Shown here one piece after another: positions 37,084 through 46,106 of a stretch of DNA of 64,000 bases; within the stretch, counting starts at the first letter, position 1, and each line of letters opens with the position of its first letter. Made by a program: the position numbers and the translations under genes. The notes below the pieces were generated by a model. The model was not told where the DNA came from. It worked only from the letters and a program-made list of their open reading frames with translations, and did not search any database. The stretch is from Caenispirillum bisanense (GTDB lineage Bacteria; Pseudomonadota; Alphaproteobacteria; Rhodospirillales; Rhodospirillaceae): the NCBI RefSeq assembly GCF_900230255.1, contig NZ_OCNJ01000011.1, positions 62,001-126,000 on the forward strand, written 5' to 3'.

Positions 37084-37747
37084 GGAGGGTATACCCCGCG
37101 CCGCGCACGGTGTGCAGCAGCGGCTGGTCGAAGTCCTTGTCCACCTTCTGGCGCAGGCGGCTGATGTGGACGTCGATGACGTTGGTCTGCGGGTCGAAGT
37201 GGTAGTCCCACACGCCCTCCAGCAGCATGGTGCGGGTCACCACCTGGCCGGCATGGCGCAGGAGGTATTCCAGCAGCTTGAACTCGCGTGGCTGCAGGTC
37301 GATGACGCGGCCGGCGCGCTTCACCCGGCGCTCGATGAGGTCCATCTCCAGGTCGGCGACGGCGAGGCGCGTCTGCACCGCCGGCTCGCTGCGGCGGCGG
37401 GCCAGGGCCTCGACGCGGGCCAGCAGTTCGGAAAAGGCGAAGGGCTTGGTGAGGTAGTCGTCGCCGCCGGCCTTCAGGCCCTTCACGCGGTCGTCGACGT
37501 GGCCGAGGGCGGACAGGAACAGCACCGGCGTGCGCACCTCCGCCGCCCGCAGGGCCTGCACCAGGGCGAGGCCGTCGAGGCCGGGAAGCATGCGGTCGAC
37601 CACCAGCACGTCGTAGGTGCCGTCGGTGGCGTGGAACAGGCCGGCGCGGCCGTCGGTCACGCGGTCGACGACGCAGCCCGCCTCGGCGAGGCCCTTCTCG
37701 ATGTAGCTTCCGGTCTTCTCGTCGTCCTCGACGACCAGCACGCGCAT
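37070..37747 (-). CDS. OmpR/PhoB-family response regulator
   Basis: A 225-residue regulator. Receiver domain: EDD at positions 7-9, phosphoacceptor in VLVVDRMLPGLDGL, Thr/Ser and Lys in LTKPFAF; C-terminal winged helix with REFKLLEYLLRHAGQVVTRTMLLEGVWDYHFDPQTNVIDVHISRLRQKVD. Partner of the overlapping kinase. The ATG at 37747 begins right at MRVLVVEDDE; an upstream start would add 17 residues with no homology. It follows degP on the minus strand by 90 bp, so the three genes may form one regulon. Confidence 0.95.
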   Translation of the reverse strand: MRVLVVEDDEKTGSYIEKGLAEAGCVVDRVTDGRAGLFHATDGTYDVLVVDRMLPGLDGLALVQALRAAEVRTPVLFLSALGHVDDRVKGLKAGGDDYLTKPFAFSELLARVEALARRRSEPAVQTRLAVADLEMDLIERRVKRAGRVIDLQPREFKLLEYLLRHAGQVVTRTMLLEGVWDYHFDPQTNVIDVHISRLRQKVDKDFDQPLLHTVRGAGYTLRAAS

Positions 37748-37837
37748 GGCTGCTCCTTCCGTCCCGATACGCGGATGCGGACGCTCGCGCGCCCGCATCC
37801 GGTCACCGTCATACTGTAGTCGCTTTCCACCCCAGCG

Positions 37838-39325
37838 TCAGGCGCTGCGCAGGGGGACCGGCACGAAGATGGTCTGGCTGTCGCGCTGGACCAGCAGCAG
37901 GACGGACTTCTTGTCCTGCTTCTTGGCCTCGCCGACGGCGGCGATGACGTCCTTCGGGCTTTCGACGCTGGTGCTGCCGACGCGGGTGATGACGTCGCCC
38001 TGGCGCACGCCGCGCTCGGCGGCGGGGCCCGTCGGGTCGACGTTGGCGACCACGGCGCCCTTCACCGAACCGTCGAGGCCGAGCTGGTTGCGCAGCGCCT
38101 CGTCCAGCGGCGCCAGCGCGAGGCCGAGTTCGCCCTTGCCCGCGATCCCGGGCTCGGCGGCGGCCACCTGCGGCTCGTCGGGCATGGTGCCGAGGTCGAC
38201 GGCGACCGTCTGGGTGTCGCCGCCGCGCAGGATGCCGAGGGTCACCTCGTCGCCCGGCTTGTGGGCGGCGATGATGCGCGGCAGGTCGCGCAGCTGGGCG
38301 ATCTTCTCGCCGTTGACGGCGGTGATGACGTCGCCGGTCTCGACGCCCGCCTTGCCGGCCGGGGTGTCGCCGCCGACGCTGGAGACCAGCGCGCCCTTGG
38401 TGGCGTCGATGCCCATGGCCTCGGCGATCTCCGGCGTCACCGGCTGGATCTGCACGCCGAGCCAGCCGCGGGTGACGTGGCCGTTTTCCTTCAGCTGGGC
38501 GATGACCGGCTTGGCGACCGCCGCCGGCACCGCGAAGCCGATGCCGACCGAACCGCCGTTGGGCGAGTAGATGGCGCTGTTGACGCCGACCACCTTGCCG
38601 CTCATGTCGAACATGGGGCCGCCGGAGTTGCCCTTGTTGATGGAGGCGTCGGTCTGGATGAAGTCGTCGAGCGGGCTGTTGCCGATGGCACGACCGCGCG
38701 CCGAGACGATGCCCGCCGTCACCGTGCCGCCGAGGCCGAAGGGGTTGCCGACGGCCATGACCCAGTCGCCCACCTTCAGGGTGTCGCTGTCGCCGAACTC
38801 GACGTACGGCAGGTCCTTGTCGCTCGTGACCTTCAGCAGGGCGAGGTCGGTCTTCGGGTCGGTGCCGACGATCTCGGCATCCAGCGTGGTGCCGTCGGTG
38901 AGCGCGATGTGAACGTCTTCCGCCCCGTCGATCACGTGGTTGTTGGTCACCACGTAGCCGTCGGCGCCGATAAGGAAGCCCGACCCGAGGCCGACCGCAT
39001 GGCCGCCGCGGCCTTCCGGCACGCCGGGACCCATGCCGGGGCCGCCGAACTGGCGGAAGAACTTCTCGAGCGGGCTGCCCGGCGGGAACGGCATGCCGGG
39101 GCCTTCGCCGGCGCCGGCCTCGGCAAGGGTGACGGTCTTCTCGGCGGTGATGGTCACCACCGCGGGCGAGACCTCGTCGACCAGCCCGGACAGGCTTTCC
39201 GGCATGGGGGCGGCGACGGCCACCTGGGTCCAGGCGATGAGCCCGACACCGGCGGCGGCGGCGAAACGGGCGACGGAGCGGCCCGTGGTGCGCCCGATGG
39301 GCGCGGTCTTCCGCAGAGCGAGCAT
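37838..39325 (-). CDS. DegP/HtrA-family periplasmic serine protease
   Basis: A 495-residue Do-type protease. The signal peptide ends at QVAVAAPMPE; the catalytic triad is His130 (VTNNHVIDGA), Asp160 (DPKTDLALL) and Ser234 (KGNSGGPMF), followed by two PDZ domains (GVQIQPVTPEIAEAMG..., and GLALAPLDEALRNQLGL...). It degrades or refolds misfolded envelope proteins. The linkage to a two-component system (degP, then regulator, then kinase on the same strand) recurs in alphaproteobacteria and points to envelope-stress control. Confidence 0.95.
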   Translation of the reverse strand: MLALRKTAPIGRTTGRSVARFAAAAGVGLIAWTQVAVAAPMPESLSGLVDEVSPAVVTITAEKTVTLAEAGAGEGPGMPFPPGSPLEKFFRQFGGPGMGPGVPEGRGGHAVGLGSGFLIGADGYVVTNNHVIDGAEDVHIALTDGTTLDAEIVGTDPKTDLALLKVTSDKDLPYVEFGDSDTLKVGDWVMAVGNPFGLGGTVTAGIVSARGRAIGNSPLDDFIQTDASINKGNSGGPMFDMSGKVVGVNSAIYSPNGGSVGIGFAVPAAVAKPVIAQLKENGHVTRGWLGVQIQPVTPEIAEAMGIDATKGALVSSVGGDTPAGKAGVETGDVITAVNGEKIAQLRDLPRIIAAHKPGDEVTLGILRGGDTQTVAVDLGTMPDEPQVAAAEPGIAGKGELGLALAPLDEALRNQLGLDGSVKGAVVANVDPTGPAAERGVRQGDVITRVGSTSVESPKDVIAAVGEAKKQDKKSVLLLVQRDSQTIFVPVPLRSA

Positions 39326-39633
39326 GGGGAGGAAGTCTCCACGTAACACGAGAGGGGGAAGTCTTTGCCGTGGGCGGGAGGGCCGGCACATCCAGGGCCG
39401 CGGCGGGGGGTGACGCCGGCACCGGACCGTCGGGAGGGAGGGAGGGGGCACCTGCCGTCAGGGCTCGCGCCGCTCCCGCCCACGGCTGATCCCCAACATG
39501 GGGCATGTCCCCTGACGACGGCATTTCCGGCGGATTAAACGTTGGTAACCCCGCCGCGAGCCCTCGTTCAGGCAGGGTTCAGGCGGACGGGACCACCATG
39601 GCGAACAGCCTTGAACGAAGAGGGGTCTTTCCC
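39326..39633. other. 308-bp divergent gap before degP and cytochrome b561
   Basis: No gene is credible here. The left part is purine-rich (GGGAGGGAGGGAGG around 39430) and contains the degP leader. The right part holds two TTCAGGC direct repeats described separately. No clear sigma-70 promoter for degP was recognised. Confidence 0.5.
39567..39584 (+). promoter_or_regulatory. Direct repeats with 11-bp period, candidate OmpR-type site
   Basis: TTCAGGC at 39567-39573 and again at 39578-39584, 11 bp apart start to start, is the spacing used by tandem OmpR/PhoB-family regulators. It lies 50 bp before the b561 start. The regulator encoded at 37070-37747 is the nearest candidate. Confidence 0.35.
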
Positions 39634-40179
39634 ATGTCCGCCCTGCCCGCCTCCGATCGCTACAGCAGCGTCTCCATCGCCTTCCACTGGGCCGTCGCCG
39701 CCCTGGTCATCGGCCTGTACGGCCTCGGCCTGTCCCTGGAGTCCTTCGGCGAGGACTTCGAGCGCGCCGCCATCCCGCTGCACAAGTCCTTCGGGGTGCT
39801 GCTGCTCGGCCTGACCGTCCTGCGCCTCGTCTGGCGCCTCGCCACGCCGCAGCCGACGGCCCTGGACGGTCCGGCGTGGCAGCACCATGCGGCGACGGCC
39901 GCCCATTGGCTGCTCTATGCCCTGATCGTCGCCATTCCCGTCAGCGGCATCGTCATGTCGTGGTCGGCGGGCCGCCCGGTGTCCGTCTTCGGGCTGGTCG
40001 AGCTGCCGACGCTGATGGCCAAGAACGATTGGGCGCGCGACCTGAAGGAGGTCCACGAGATCCTGTCCAACGTGCTGATGATCGTCGTCGGCCTGCACGC
40101 CGCCGCCGCCATCTGGCACCACCGGGTCCTCAAGGACGCCACCCTCACCCGCATGCTGCCGCAGATGCGTCGCGGCTGA
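39634..40179 (+). CDS. Cytochrome b561 domain protein
   Basis: A 181-residue membrane cytochrome with four helices and the haem-ligand histidines of the bacterial b561 family: IAFHWAVAALVIGLYGLG, IPLHKSFGVLLLGL, AAHWLLYALIVAIPVSGIVM and KEVHEILSNVLMIVVGLHAAAAIWHH. Passes electrons between quinol and periplasmic or membrane partners. The ATG at 39634 opens MSALPASDRY; a longer start would add 43 residues. It is divergent from degP and followed by a strong terminator. Confidence 0.92.
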   Translation: MSALPASDRYSSVSIAFHWAVAALVIGLYGLGLSLESFGEDFERAAIPLHKSFGVLLLGLTVLRLVWRLATPQPTALDGPAWQHHAATAAHWLLYALIVAIPVSGIVMSWSAGRPVSVFGLVELPTLMAKNDWARDLKEVHEILSNVLMIVVGLHAAAAIWHHRVLKDATLTRMLPQMRRG

Positions 40180-40207
40180 TCCCGCCGGCTCATCTCCGCC
40201 AAAGAAG

Positions 40208-40234
40208 AAGGCCGGGTCCTGCGACCCGGCCTTT
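40208..40234 (+). terminator. Intrinsic terminator after cytochrome b561
   Basis: GGCCGGGTC (40210-40218) pairs with GACCCGGCC (40223-40231) across CTGC, preceded by AA and followed by TTT. The hairpin is 30 bp past the stop codon. Confidence 0.85.
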
Positions 40235-40263
40235 CGTGCGTTTGCGGCGGCAGGCGCCTCATG

Positions 40264-40401
40264 CCGGTCGTCGGCGAGCGCCGCACGTCGACGACCGGAC
40301 GGCGCGACCGCGCCGCGCGGCTCCTGCCGCGGAAGCCAAGCGCGCACCGCACGCGCCCGGCGCCTGAGGGCGTTGCAGTGATCGTGCCCGATCACTGCAA
40401 C
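40264..40401 (-). other. Two inverted repeats after the periplasmic repeat protein
   Basis: GTTGCAGTGATCG (40372-40384) pairs perfectly with CGATCACTGCAAC (40389-40401) over a 4-base loop, 7 bp past the stop of the large minus-strand gene. A second pair, CCGGTCGTCG (40264-40273) and CGACGACCGG (40289-40298), lies beyond. Neither is followed by a T run on the minus strand. The first is a plausible 3'-end structure for the motility operon. Confidence 0.45.
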
Positions 40402-40407
40402 CAAACA

Positions 40408-43400
40408 TCAGTTGATGGCGGAGAGGGCGCCGCCCTCGCGCAGGCGGTCGCGGTAGGCGGACAGGAAGCTCTGGAAGTTCTCCGCCTGCTTGATGCGGTC
40501 GGCGACCGTGCGGTAATCGATGACGCCGTCGGCCGGGGCCGCCGTGATGAGGTCGAAGGCGTCGCGGTAGGACGTCTTCTGCATGGCGCCGAGGTAGCGC
40601 GAGCGCAGGGTGGCGACGCCGGCATCGTCGTTGGCGAGCGTCAGGGCCGTCGCCCAGTCGAGCACGCGGCGGGCCTGGGTGGTGTCGAGGGTGGCGTCGC
40701 GCGCCGGCGCCGGCACCAGATCGGCGAGCGCCTTGGCGGCCCCCTTCCAATCCTGCTTGCGCCACAGGATTTCCGCCCGCAGCAGCTTGGCGTTCTCGCT
40801 GTCGTCGCCGGACAGCAGCTCGATGGCCTCGTCGATCTGGTCGAGGTCGGCGAGCGCGCGGGCCATGAGCTGGTTGCGCTGGCGCTCCAGCGGCGCCGGC
40901 GTCTCCGGCGCGCGGGTCATGAGCAGCGCCTTGAGCGCCGATTCCGGATCGTGGTTGAGCAGGTGCACGAGGCCGAGGCGGCCGCCGATGCGGGCGCGCT
41001 CCACGCCTTGGAGGCGGAACTTGACCTGACGGTCGAGCAGCGCCGCCGCCTGATCGAGCAGATCCATGCTCACCAGCCGGTCGGCGAGGCGGCGGATCAT
41101 CTCGTCGCCCTTGGCGCCGGTCGGCGTCAGTTCGCGGAAGTCGTCGAACAGGGCGATGGCGGTGATCGGCGACATGCCGTCGGCCGCGCCTTCCAGGTAG
41201 AGCTTGTCGAAGATCTGGCGCATGGCTTCCGCCGCGCGCTCCGACCCCGGCAGCTGCGGGAAGTAGCTGGCGGCGATCTTGTAGGTGCGCAGCGCTTCCG
41301 GCCACTTCTGCTCCTCGACGTAGAGGCCGCCGAGGCGCATGAGCAGCGAGAACTCGAACGGGCCGCCGCGCCACGCGAAGCGCAGGTCTTCCAGGCCCTT
41401 GATGAGTTCCGGCCGGTCCAGGCGCTCCATCTTCGCCAGCAGTTCCAGGCGGTCGCGGGCGGCCTTGGCGCGGTAGTAGCGGCTCGGGCCGGCCTCGACC
41501 TCCTCCCACTTCTCCGCCGCCGACTCGTAGGCGCCGGTGGCTTCGTCCAGGCGGCCTTCCAGGTAGGTGATGGCGGCCAGTTCGCCCGGCGTGTTGACGT
41601 CGGTGCGGGCGGCTTCGAGGAAGTTGTGGGCGGCCAGATCGTCGGCCGCGTCCACCGAGGCCTCCGCCGCCTGCAGGGCGAGCGGGATCTTGACGCGGTC
41701 GGGATAGGCGCCGAGCACGCCGCCGGTCTGGCGCAGGGTGCGGGCCTGCAGGGCCGGATCGCCGAGGGCGGCCTGGGCGGCGGCGCGCCAGAAGTCGGCC
41801 TCGTCGACGCCGGCGAGGCTCGGGTGGCTGAGGTCGTCCACCGCCTCGGCATAGCGGCCCATGAGGTACTCGGCACCGCCGCGCAGGGCGCGGAAGGGCG
41901 CGGAGTTGATCATCTCCGGCGCCTCGTCCTCCAGCGTGCGCAGCACGCCCATGGCCTCGGCGGCGAAGCCGTGGGCGAAGTAGAAGCGGGCCATTTCCAG
42001 GCGGGCGCGCTGCTTGCGCTCGCCGGTGGCATCGGCCACCGCCATGAGCAGGTCCTGGCGGTTCTTGATGTAGTCCTCGGCCGGGCCGCGCATCCAGCCG
42101 CGGATGTCGTAGACGTGGCTGAGCACGGACTCGTCGCCGACCCGGTTCATGGCTTCCAGGCGCGCCGTATCGCCCGACAGGCGCAGGCCGCCGATGGCGG
42201 TGATGTCGACGCCGTTGCGGGTGGAGGTGGCCGAGACCCGCTCGGTCTTCGGGATCGCCACCACGCCCTGGGCCGTCACCGGCATGTCGAGGTCGGGCAG
42301 GCTGCGCGACGGATAGACGCCATGACCGAGCGGGATGACCGGCACCACGATGATGCTGTCGCCGATTTCCGGGTCGCGCACGGTGATGGTGCGGCCGCCT
42401 TCGGCCACCGGCAGGTAGAGACGCGGCCCGACCGGGCTCTGCGGTTGCGGCTGCACCTCGATGGCCGTCGCCGGCTTGAGCGGCTGGCGCATGAGGTCGA
42501 CGATCCACAGCAGGCCTTCGCGCCGGACGCTCGGGTTGTAGCCCGGCTCGACGATCATGCGCACGATGGTGGAGGCGCGGCTCTGCTGCTGGTCGATGTG
42601 GGTGACGATGCCGGCGCCGAGGCGGCGCAGCAGGTTGATGTCGACGTCCTGGTGGCGGTCGAACACCACCCACAGGTAGCCGCCGCGACGGAACACGGCG
42701 GCGGCCGTCGGCTCGTTCCACGAGAAGCTGAGGCTGGCGACGCGCGCCTTCTGGCCCGGCTGCAGCGGCGGCAGGTCTTCCTCGCCCTCGCCGGGCGGGG
42801 TGAGTTCCTGGGCAGCCTTGGCGAGGTCGGCGGCCTGGGTCGCCTTCTCGTCCTCTTTCCCCTGCGCCTTGCGGATGGCCTGGGCGAGCGCCGTTCCCGG
42901 CGACGGGCCGCTGCCGGCGGCCTGCGGCGGCGTCACGGCCGGCGCCGCAGGCGCGGTGCCGTCGGGCTTGGCAGGCGGCGGCACGGGAACGGGGACGGCG
43001 GCGGCGGCCGTGGTCTCGCCCGGCGCCTGTTGCTGTTCCTCGGGCGTGCGGGCGGGCGGCTGCTGGCCGGCGGCCGGCAGCAGGTCGAGCACCACCTTGC
43101 TGCCGCTGGTGAAGTGGCGCACCCGGCCGCCCGGCGGCAGGGGTACGGTGACGGCGAGGCCTTCGCCGCGCGGCTCCGCCGCCACCTGGCGCAGGTCCTG
43201 CGGCATGGCGGCGCGGAAGGCCGGCAGGTCGACGGTGGCGTTGCGCTGGAACTCGACCACGGCGCGGTCGCCGTTGCTCAGCACGCGATAGCCGACGGGG
43301 CGGTTCCAGTCGAACACCACGCGGAAGAAGCCGGGATGCTCGCCGGTGCGGACCGGCAGCTTGCCGGCGCTCGCCGCGGCGGCCGGCTGCGCGGGAGCGG

Positions 43401-43878
43401 CGGCGGGCGCCGGGGCCGGCGTCGGCGCGGCGGCGGGAGCCGGCTTCTGCGGCCCGCCCATGAGGTCGAGCACCACCGACGTGCCGATGGTGAAGGTGCG
43501 CGGCTCGAACCCGCCCTTCAGCGGCAGGGTGACGGTGCGGCCGTCGGGCGACACGCGGGCGGCGGCGACGTAATCGCGCAGGGCCGCCGGCACGCGCTCG
43601 GCGCCGGGGCCGACGGGTTGGTCGAAGCGGATGATGATCTGGCCTGCCGCCTGCTCGACGTCGTAGCGCACCGGGCTGTCCCAGTCGAACACGATGCGGC
43701 CGTAGCCTTCGTGGGCGGCGGCGCGCACGGCCGTGGCGGCGTCGGCCGGCAGCGGCGCCAGGGCGGCGACGGCCAGGGCGGCGACGGCCAGGGCGGCGGC
43801 CACGGCGGCGGCACGCAACCGCCCGCCGAAACGGCGGGCGAGGGAGCGGATCGGCGTCTCGGCGTGCAGGCCGGTCAT
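40408..43878 (-). CDS. Large periplasmic protein: three AMIN-like repeats plus TPR-like half
   Basis: A 1156-residue exported protein with a signal segment at residues ~20-48. Three related beta-rich repeats follow: GRIVFDWDSPVRYDV (about 60), FRVVFDWNRPVGYRV (about 185) and ASLSFSWNEPTAAAV (about 381); the first two are followed by FTxGxxVVLDL. The pattern resembles AMIN domains, which bind the wall or secretins. Pro/Ala-rich linkers separate them. The second half (about 590-1110) is helical with TPR-like repeats (YFAHGFAAEAMGVLRTLEDEAPE). It overlaps a MotB-like gene by four bases. I infer a periplasmic scaffold for the flagellar motor; nothing proves it. Confidence 0.8.
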   Translation of the reverse strand: MTGLHAETPIRSLARRFGGRLRAAAVAAALAVAALAVAALAPLPADAATAVRAAAHEGYGRIVFDWDSPVRYDVEQAAGQIIIRFDQPVGPGAERVPAALRDYVAAARVSPDGRTVTLPLKGGFEPRTFTIGTSVVLDLMGGPQKPAPAAAPTPAPAPAAAPAQPAAAASAGKLPVRTGEHPGFFRVVFDWNRPVGYRVLSNGDRAVVEFQRNATVDLPAFRAAMPQDLRQVAAEPRGEGLAVTVPLPPGGRVRHFTSGSKVVLDLLPAAGQQPPARTPEEQQQAPGETTAAAAVPVPVPPPAKPDGTAPAAPAVTPPQAAGSGPSPGTALAQAIRKAQGKEDEKATQAADLAKAAQELTPPGEGEEDLPPLQPGQKARVASLSFSWNEPTAAAVFRRGGYLWVVFDRHQDVDINLLRRLGAGIVTHIDQQQSRASTIVRMIVEPGYNPSVRREGLLWIVDLMRQPLKPATAIEVQPQPQSPVGPRLYLPVAEGGRTITVRDPEIGDSIIVVPVIPLGHGVYPSRSLPDLDMPVTAQGVVAIPKTERVSATSTRNGVDITAIGGLRLSGDTARLEAMNRVGDESVLSHVYDIRGWMRGPAEDYIKNRQDLLMAVADATGERKQRARLEMARFYFAHGFAAEAMGVLRTLEDEAPEMINSAPFRALRGGAEYLMGRYAEAVDDLSHPSLAGVDEADFWRAAAQAALGDPALQARTLRQTGGVLGAYPDRVKIPLALQAAEASVDAADDLAAHNFLEAARTDVNTPGELAAITYLEGRLDEATGAYESAAEKWEEVEAGPSRYYRAKAARDRLELLAKMERLDRPELIKGLEDLRFAWRGGPFEFSLLMRLGGLYVEEQKWPEALRTYKIAASYFPQLPGSERAAEAMRQIFDKLYLEGAADGMSPITAIALFDDFRELTPTGAKGDEMIRRLADRLVSMDLLDQAAALLDRQVKFRLQGVERARIGGRLGLVHLLNHDPESALKALLMTRAPETPAPLERQRNQLMARALADLDQIDEAIELLSGDDSENAKLLRAEILWRKQDWKGAAKALADLVPAPARDATLDTTQARRVLDWATALTLANDDAGVATLRSRYLGAMQKTSYRDAFDLITAAPADGVIDYRTVADRIKQAENFQSFLSAYRDRLREGGALSAIN

Positions 43879-44582
43879 CGGCTGCGGGCCCCTTCGTAAA
43901 TCACCACGTCGACCCGCCGGGCGAGCGACGCGCGCTCCGCCGGCGACAGGGTGGCGGGAAGATCGGCGGACCGGCTGTCGCCGTGTCCGAGGACGGTGAT
44001 GGGGCCGCCGTAGCCGCCCTGGACGAGCCCGTTGGCGACGGCGGCGGCGCGCGCCAGCGACAACTCCCACGGCGAGGCGAACCCGCCGGCGCCGCCCTTG
44101 GCCTCGCCCGGCGCGGCATGGCCGGCGACGGCGACGGCGTTGGTGAGGGTGGTCAACTTGCCGGCCAGCGACGCCAGCGACGCCTGGCCGGCCGGGCTGA
44201 AGGCGGCGCCCTGGCCGAACAGGGCGTCGCCCGGCAGGGCCAGCAGCAGGCGGTCGCCGTCCACGGCGATGCGGGCGCGCCCGAGCACCGGGTCGGCGGC
44301 CAGCGTCTCTTCCAGCACGGCCGCCAGATAGGTCAGGTTCATGGCGAAGGGAACGTCCCGCGCGACGATGGAATGCTCCATCGAGCGGTCGTTGACCGGC
44401 TGCGTCGCGTCGGTCTGCACCGTGCGCGACAAGGCGCGGCTGACCGCCTGCCAGGTGTCGGTCTTCATGGTGGTCATGGAGAACAGCAGGACGAAGAAGG
44501 TCAGCATCAGAACGACGAGGTCGGCGAACGTGATCATCCACGCCGCCGTGCCGCTTTCATGCAGATCCGTCCGTTCGTCCAT
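43875..44582 (-). CDS. MotB-like OmpA-domain membrane protein
   Basis: A 235-residue protein. A short cytoplasmic start (MDERTDLHESGTAAWMITFADLVVLMLTFFVLLFSM) contains the FADLxxLMLTFFVLLxSM helix typical of MotB, including the Asp in the proton/ion path. The C-terminal half is an OmpA-like wall-binding domain: ALPGDALFGQGAAFSPAG, SPWELSLARAAAVANGL, VLGHGDSR and RRVDVVIYE. There is no MotA gene nearby. It overlaps the large periplasmic protein gene by four bases and follows another MotB-like gene by ten. Confidence 0.85.
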   Translation of the reverse strand: MDERTDLHESGTAAWMITFADLVVLMLTFFVLLFSMTTMKTDTWQAVSRALSRTVQTDATQPVNDRSMEHSIVARDVPFAMNLTYLAAVLEETLAADPVLGRARIAVDGDRLLLALPGDALFGQGAAFSPAGQASLASLAGKLTTLTNAVAVAGHAAPGEAKGGAGGFASPWELSLARAAAVANGLVQGGYGGPITVLGHGDSRSADLPATLSPAERASLARRVDVVIYEGARSR

Positions 44583-44592
44583 CACCGTTCCG

Positions 44593-45324
44593 TCACTCCA
44601 CCGCCGGGGCGGTCGTGGTCGTATCCTCGCGCGGCGGCGCACCCGCCAGCGGGCGGCCGAGCCAGTCGGCGTCGCCGACCTCCTCGACCACCGTGAAGGT
44701 CATGCGGGCCCGTCCGGCCTCGGTCGCCGACACTCCCGTCACCACGCCCCCCGGCGCCGCCCCCCTCTCCACCATAGTGCGTGCCAGCACGGCAGCACGT
44801 TCCACCGCCGGTGTCACCCCGAGCGGCATCATGTCGCCCGTAGGGTAATCCGAACCGGTTACGAATTCCATTACGTAGCGGTATCCCGGTGGCGCAGACG
44901 ACAGCCCCGCCACGATGCGGTCGAGCAGCGGCAGGTGCACCTCGCGCAGGCGCGCCTCGCCGGGCACGAACAGGGCCTCGACGGGGAACTCCAGCTCCAT
45001 GATCCGGCCGCGCGACCGGCGCGTGACCGTGACCGCCGGGATGGCTGCCTCGAACGCGCCTTGCAGCGCATCCTGCCAGGCGCGCGCCTCCTGCACCGCG
45101 ACGCCGGCATCGCCGGTGAAGCCGCCGAGCGCCGTGGTTTCCGAGCGGCTGAAGGTGGCGTTGACGCTGTCCACCGCCCGCGCCGCCCGCTCCTCCTCGA
45201 AGGTCGACAGCGACAGCAGGGTGATGAAGAAGGCCAGCAGCATCAGGTAGAGGGCGAGGAACAGCGACAGCGACGCGTGCTGCCGCTTGTCGTCGCCACG
45301 CGCCAGATCCTCGATGTGTTCCAT
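44593..45324 (-). CDS. Divergent MotB-like membrane protein
   Basis: A 243-residue protein with one membrane helix (SLSLFLALYLMLLAFFITLLSL) after a short basic N terminus. The C-terminal part, ALFVPGEARLREVHLPLLDRIVAGL and PLGVTPAVERAAVLARTMVERG, follows the OmpA/MotB topology but has lost most of the consensus residues, including the aspartate seen in the neighbouring MotB-like helix. It may form a heteromer with that protein. No MotA is adjacent. It is downstream of cheZ by 18 bp and upstream of the second MotB-like gene by ten. Confidence 0.75.
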   Translation of the reverse strand: MEHIEDLARGDDKRQHASLSLFLALYLMLLAFFITLLSLSTFEEERAARAVDSVNATFSRSETTALGGFTGDAGVAVQEARAWQDALQGAFEAAIPAVTVTRRSRGRIMELEFPVEALFVPGEARLREVHLPLLDRIVAGLSSAPPGYRYVMEFVTGSDYPTGDMMPLGVTPAVERAAVLARTMVERGAAPGGVVTGVSATEAGRARMTFTVVEEVGDADWLGRPLAGAPPREDTTTTAPAVE

Positions 45325-45342
45325 GCGGAACCGGGTCTTTCG

Positions 45343-46035
45343 TCAATCGAAGCTCGCCAGCAGGGCGTCGATGTCGTCCTGCCGCATGGCGCTTTCCACC
45401 GCCTGAGGGCCGTTGAGCAGCTCCTCGTCGGTGGGCTTGCGCGGGCCCTCGGGCGCCGCGGCGGCCGGGTCGGCCGGCTTGTCCGCCGCCGTCGCGTCGG
45501 GCGCGGCGCGGGTCTTGTCGAAGGACGGGTCGAAGGCGCGCACCAGCCCGTCCACCCGGTCCTCGATGATCTTGAGGGTGCGCACGACCTTGGTGATGCG
45601 CTGGCCGGTGATGTCCTGGAAGGTGCAGGCCTCGTAGATGGCCGTGGTGGCCGCCGCCAGCCGCTCCGCCGCCTCGGCCGGCAAGTCCCCTTGCAGGTCC
45701 TCCAGCACCTCGGCGGCGTCCATGATCTGGTTGGTCGCCTTTTCCGTCGCCTCGACGATGGCATCCAGTTCGTCGGAGGCGCTCGGCAGGAACTGCGACT
45801 GGATCTCGCCGGGATTGATGGCGGCGATTTCCGACCGGGCGGCGTGGATGTAACGCGCCAAGCCTTCCAGCTCCTTGTAGAGCTGGACGTCCTCGGCGGT
45901 CACGTCGCCGGTCATGGTGGCGAGCAGAGCCTCCACCACCGTCGCCACGTCGGCGACGGCGACGGTATCGCCGCGTTCCTGCCGGATCTCCGCCAGACGG
46001 GCCTGCAGGGCCTCGTCCACAACCGCACCAGCCAT
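45343..46035 (-). CDS. cheZ: CheZ, CheY-P phosphatase
   Basis: A 230-residue protein. The central helical hairpin ends with FQDITGQRITKV, the CheZ catalytic motif with the glutamine that positions water for CheY-P hydrolysis (QDxTGQ). The C-terminal MRQDDIDALLASFD is the conserved CheY-binding tail, linked by a flexible Pro/Ala-rich stretch. CheZ is far less common in alphaproteobacteria than in gamma. It lies directly downstream of cheY on the same strand (71-bp gap). Confidence 0.93.
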   Translation of the reverse strand: MAGAVVDEALQARLAEIRQERGDTVAVADVATVVEALLATMTGDVTAEDVQLYKELEGLARYIHAARSEIAAINPGEIQSQFLPSASDELDAIVEATEKATNQIMDAAEVLEDLQGDLPAEAAERLAAATTAIYEACTFQDITGQRITKVVRTLKIIEDRVDGLVRAFDPSFDKTRAAPDATAADKPADPAAAAPEGPRKPTDEELLNGPQAVESAMRQDDIDALLASFD

Positions 46036-46106
46036 GGCAAACCCCTCCCGCCGGCCATGTACCGACGCCAGTCAGAACCGAAACGACCCAGGTTGCGCCC
46101 GTCGAC

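Noticed and set aside
40261-43899. A plus-strand open frame of about 1210 codons over the periplasmic repeat protein
   Set aside because: The minus-strand reading has a signal peptide, repeated motifs and coupling to a MotB-like gene; the plus-strand reading has only low-complexity sequence.
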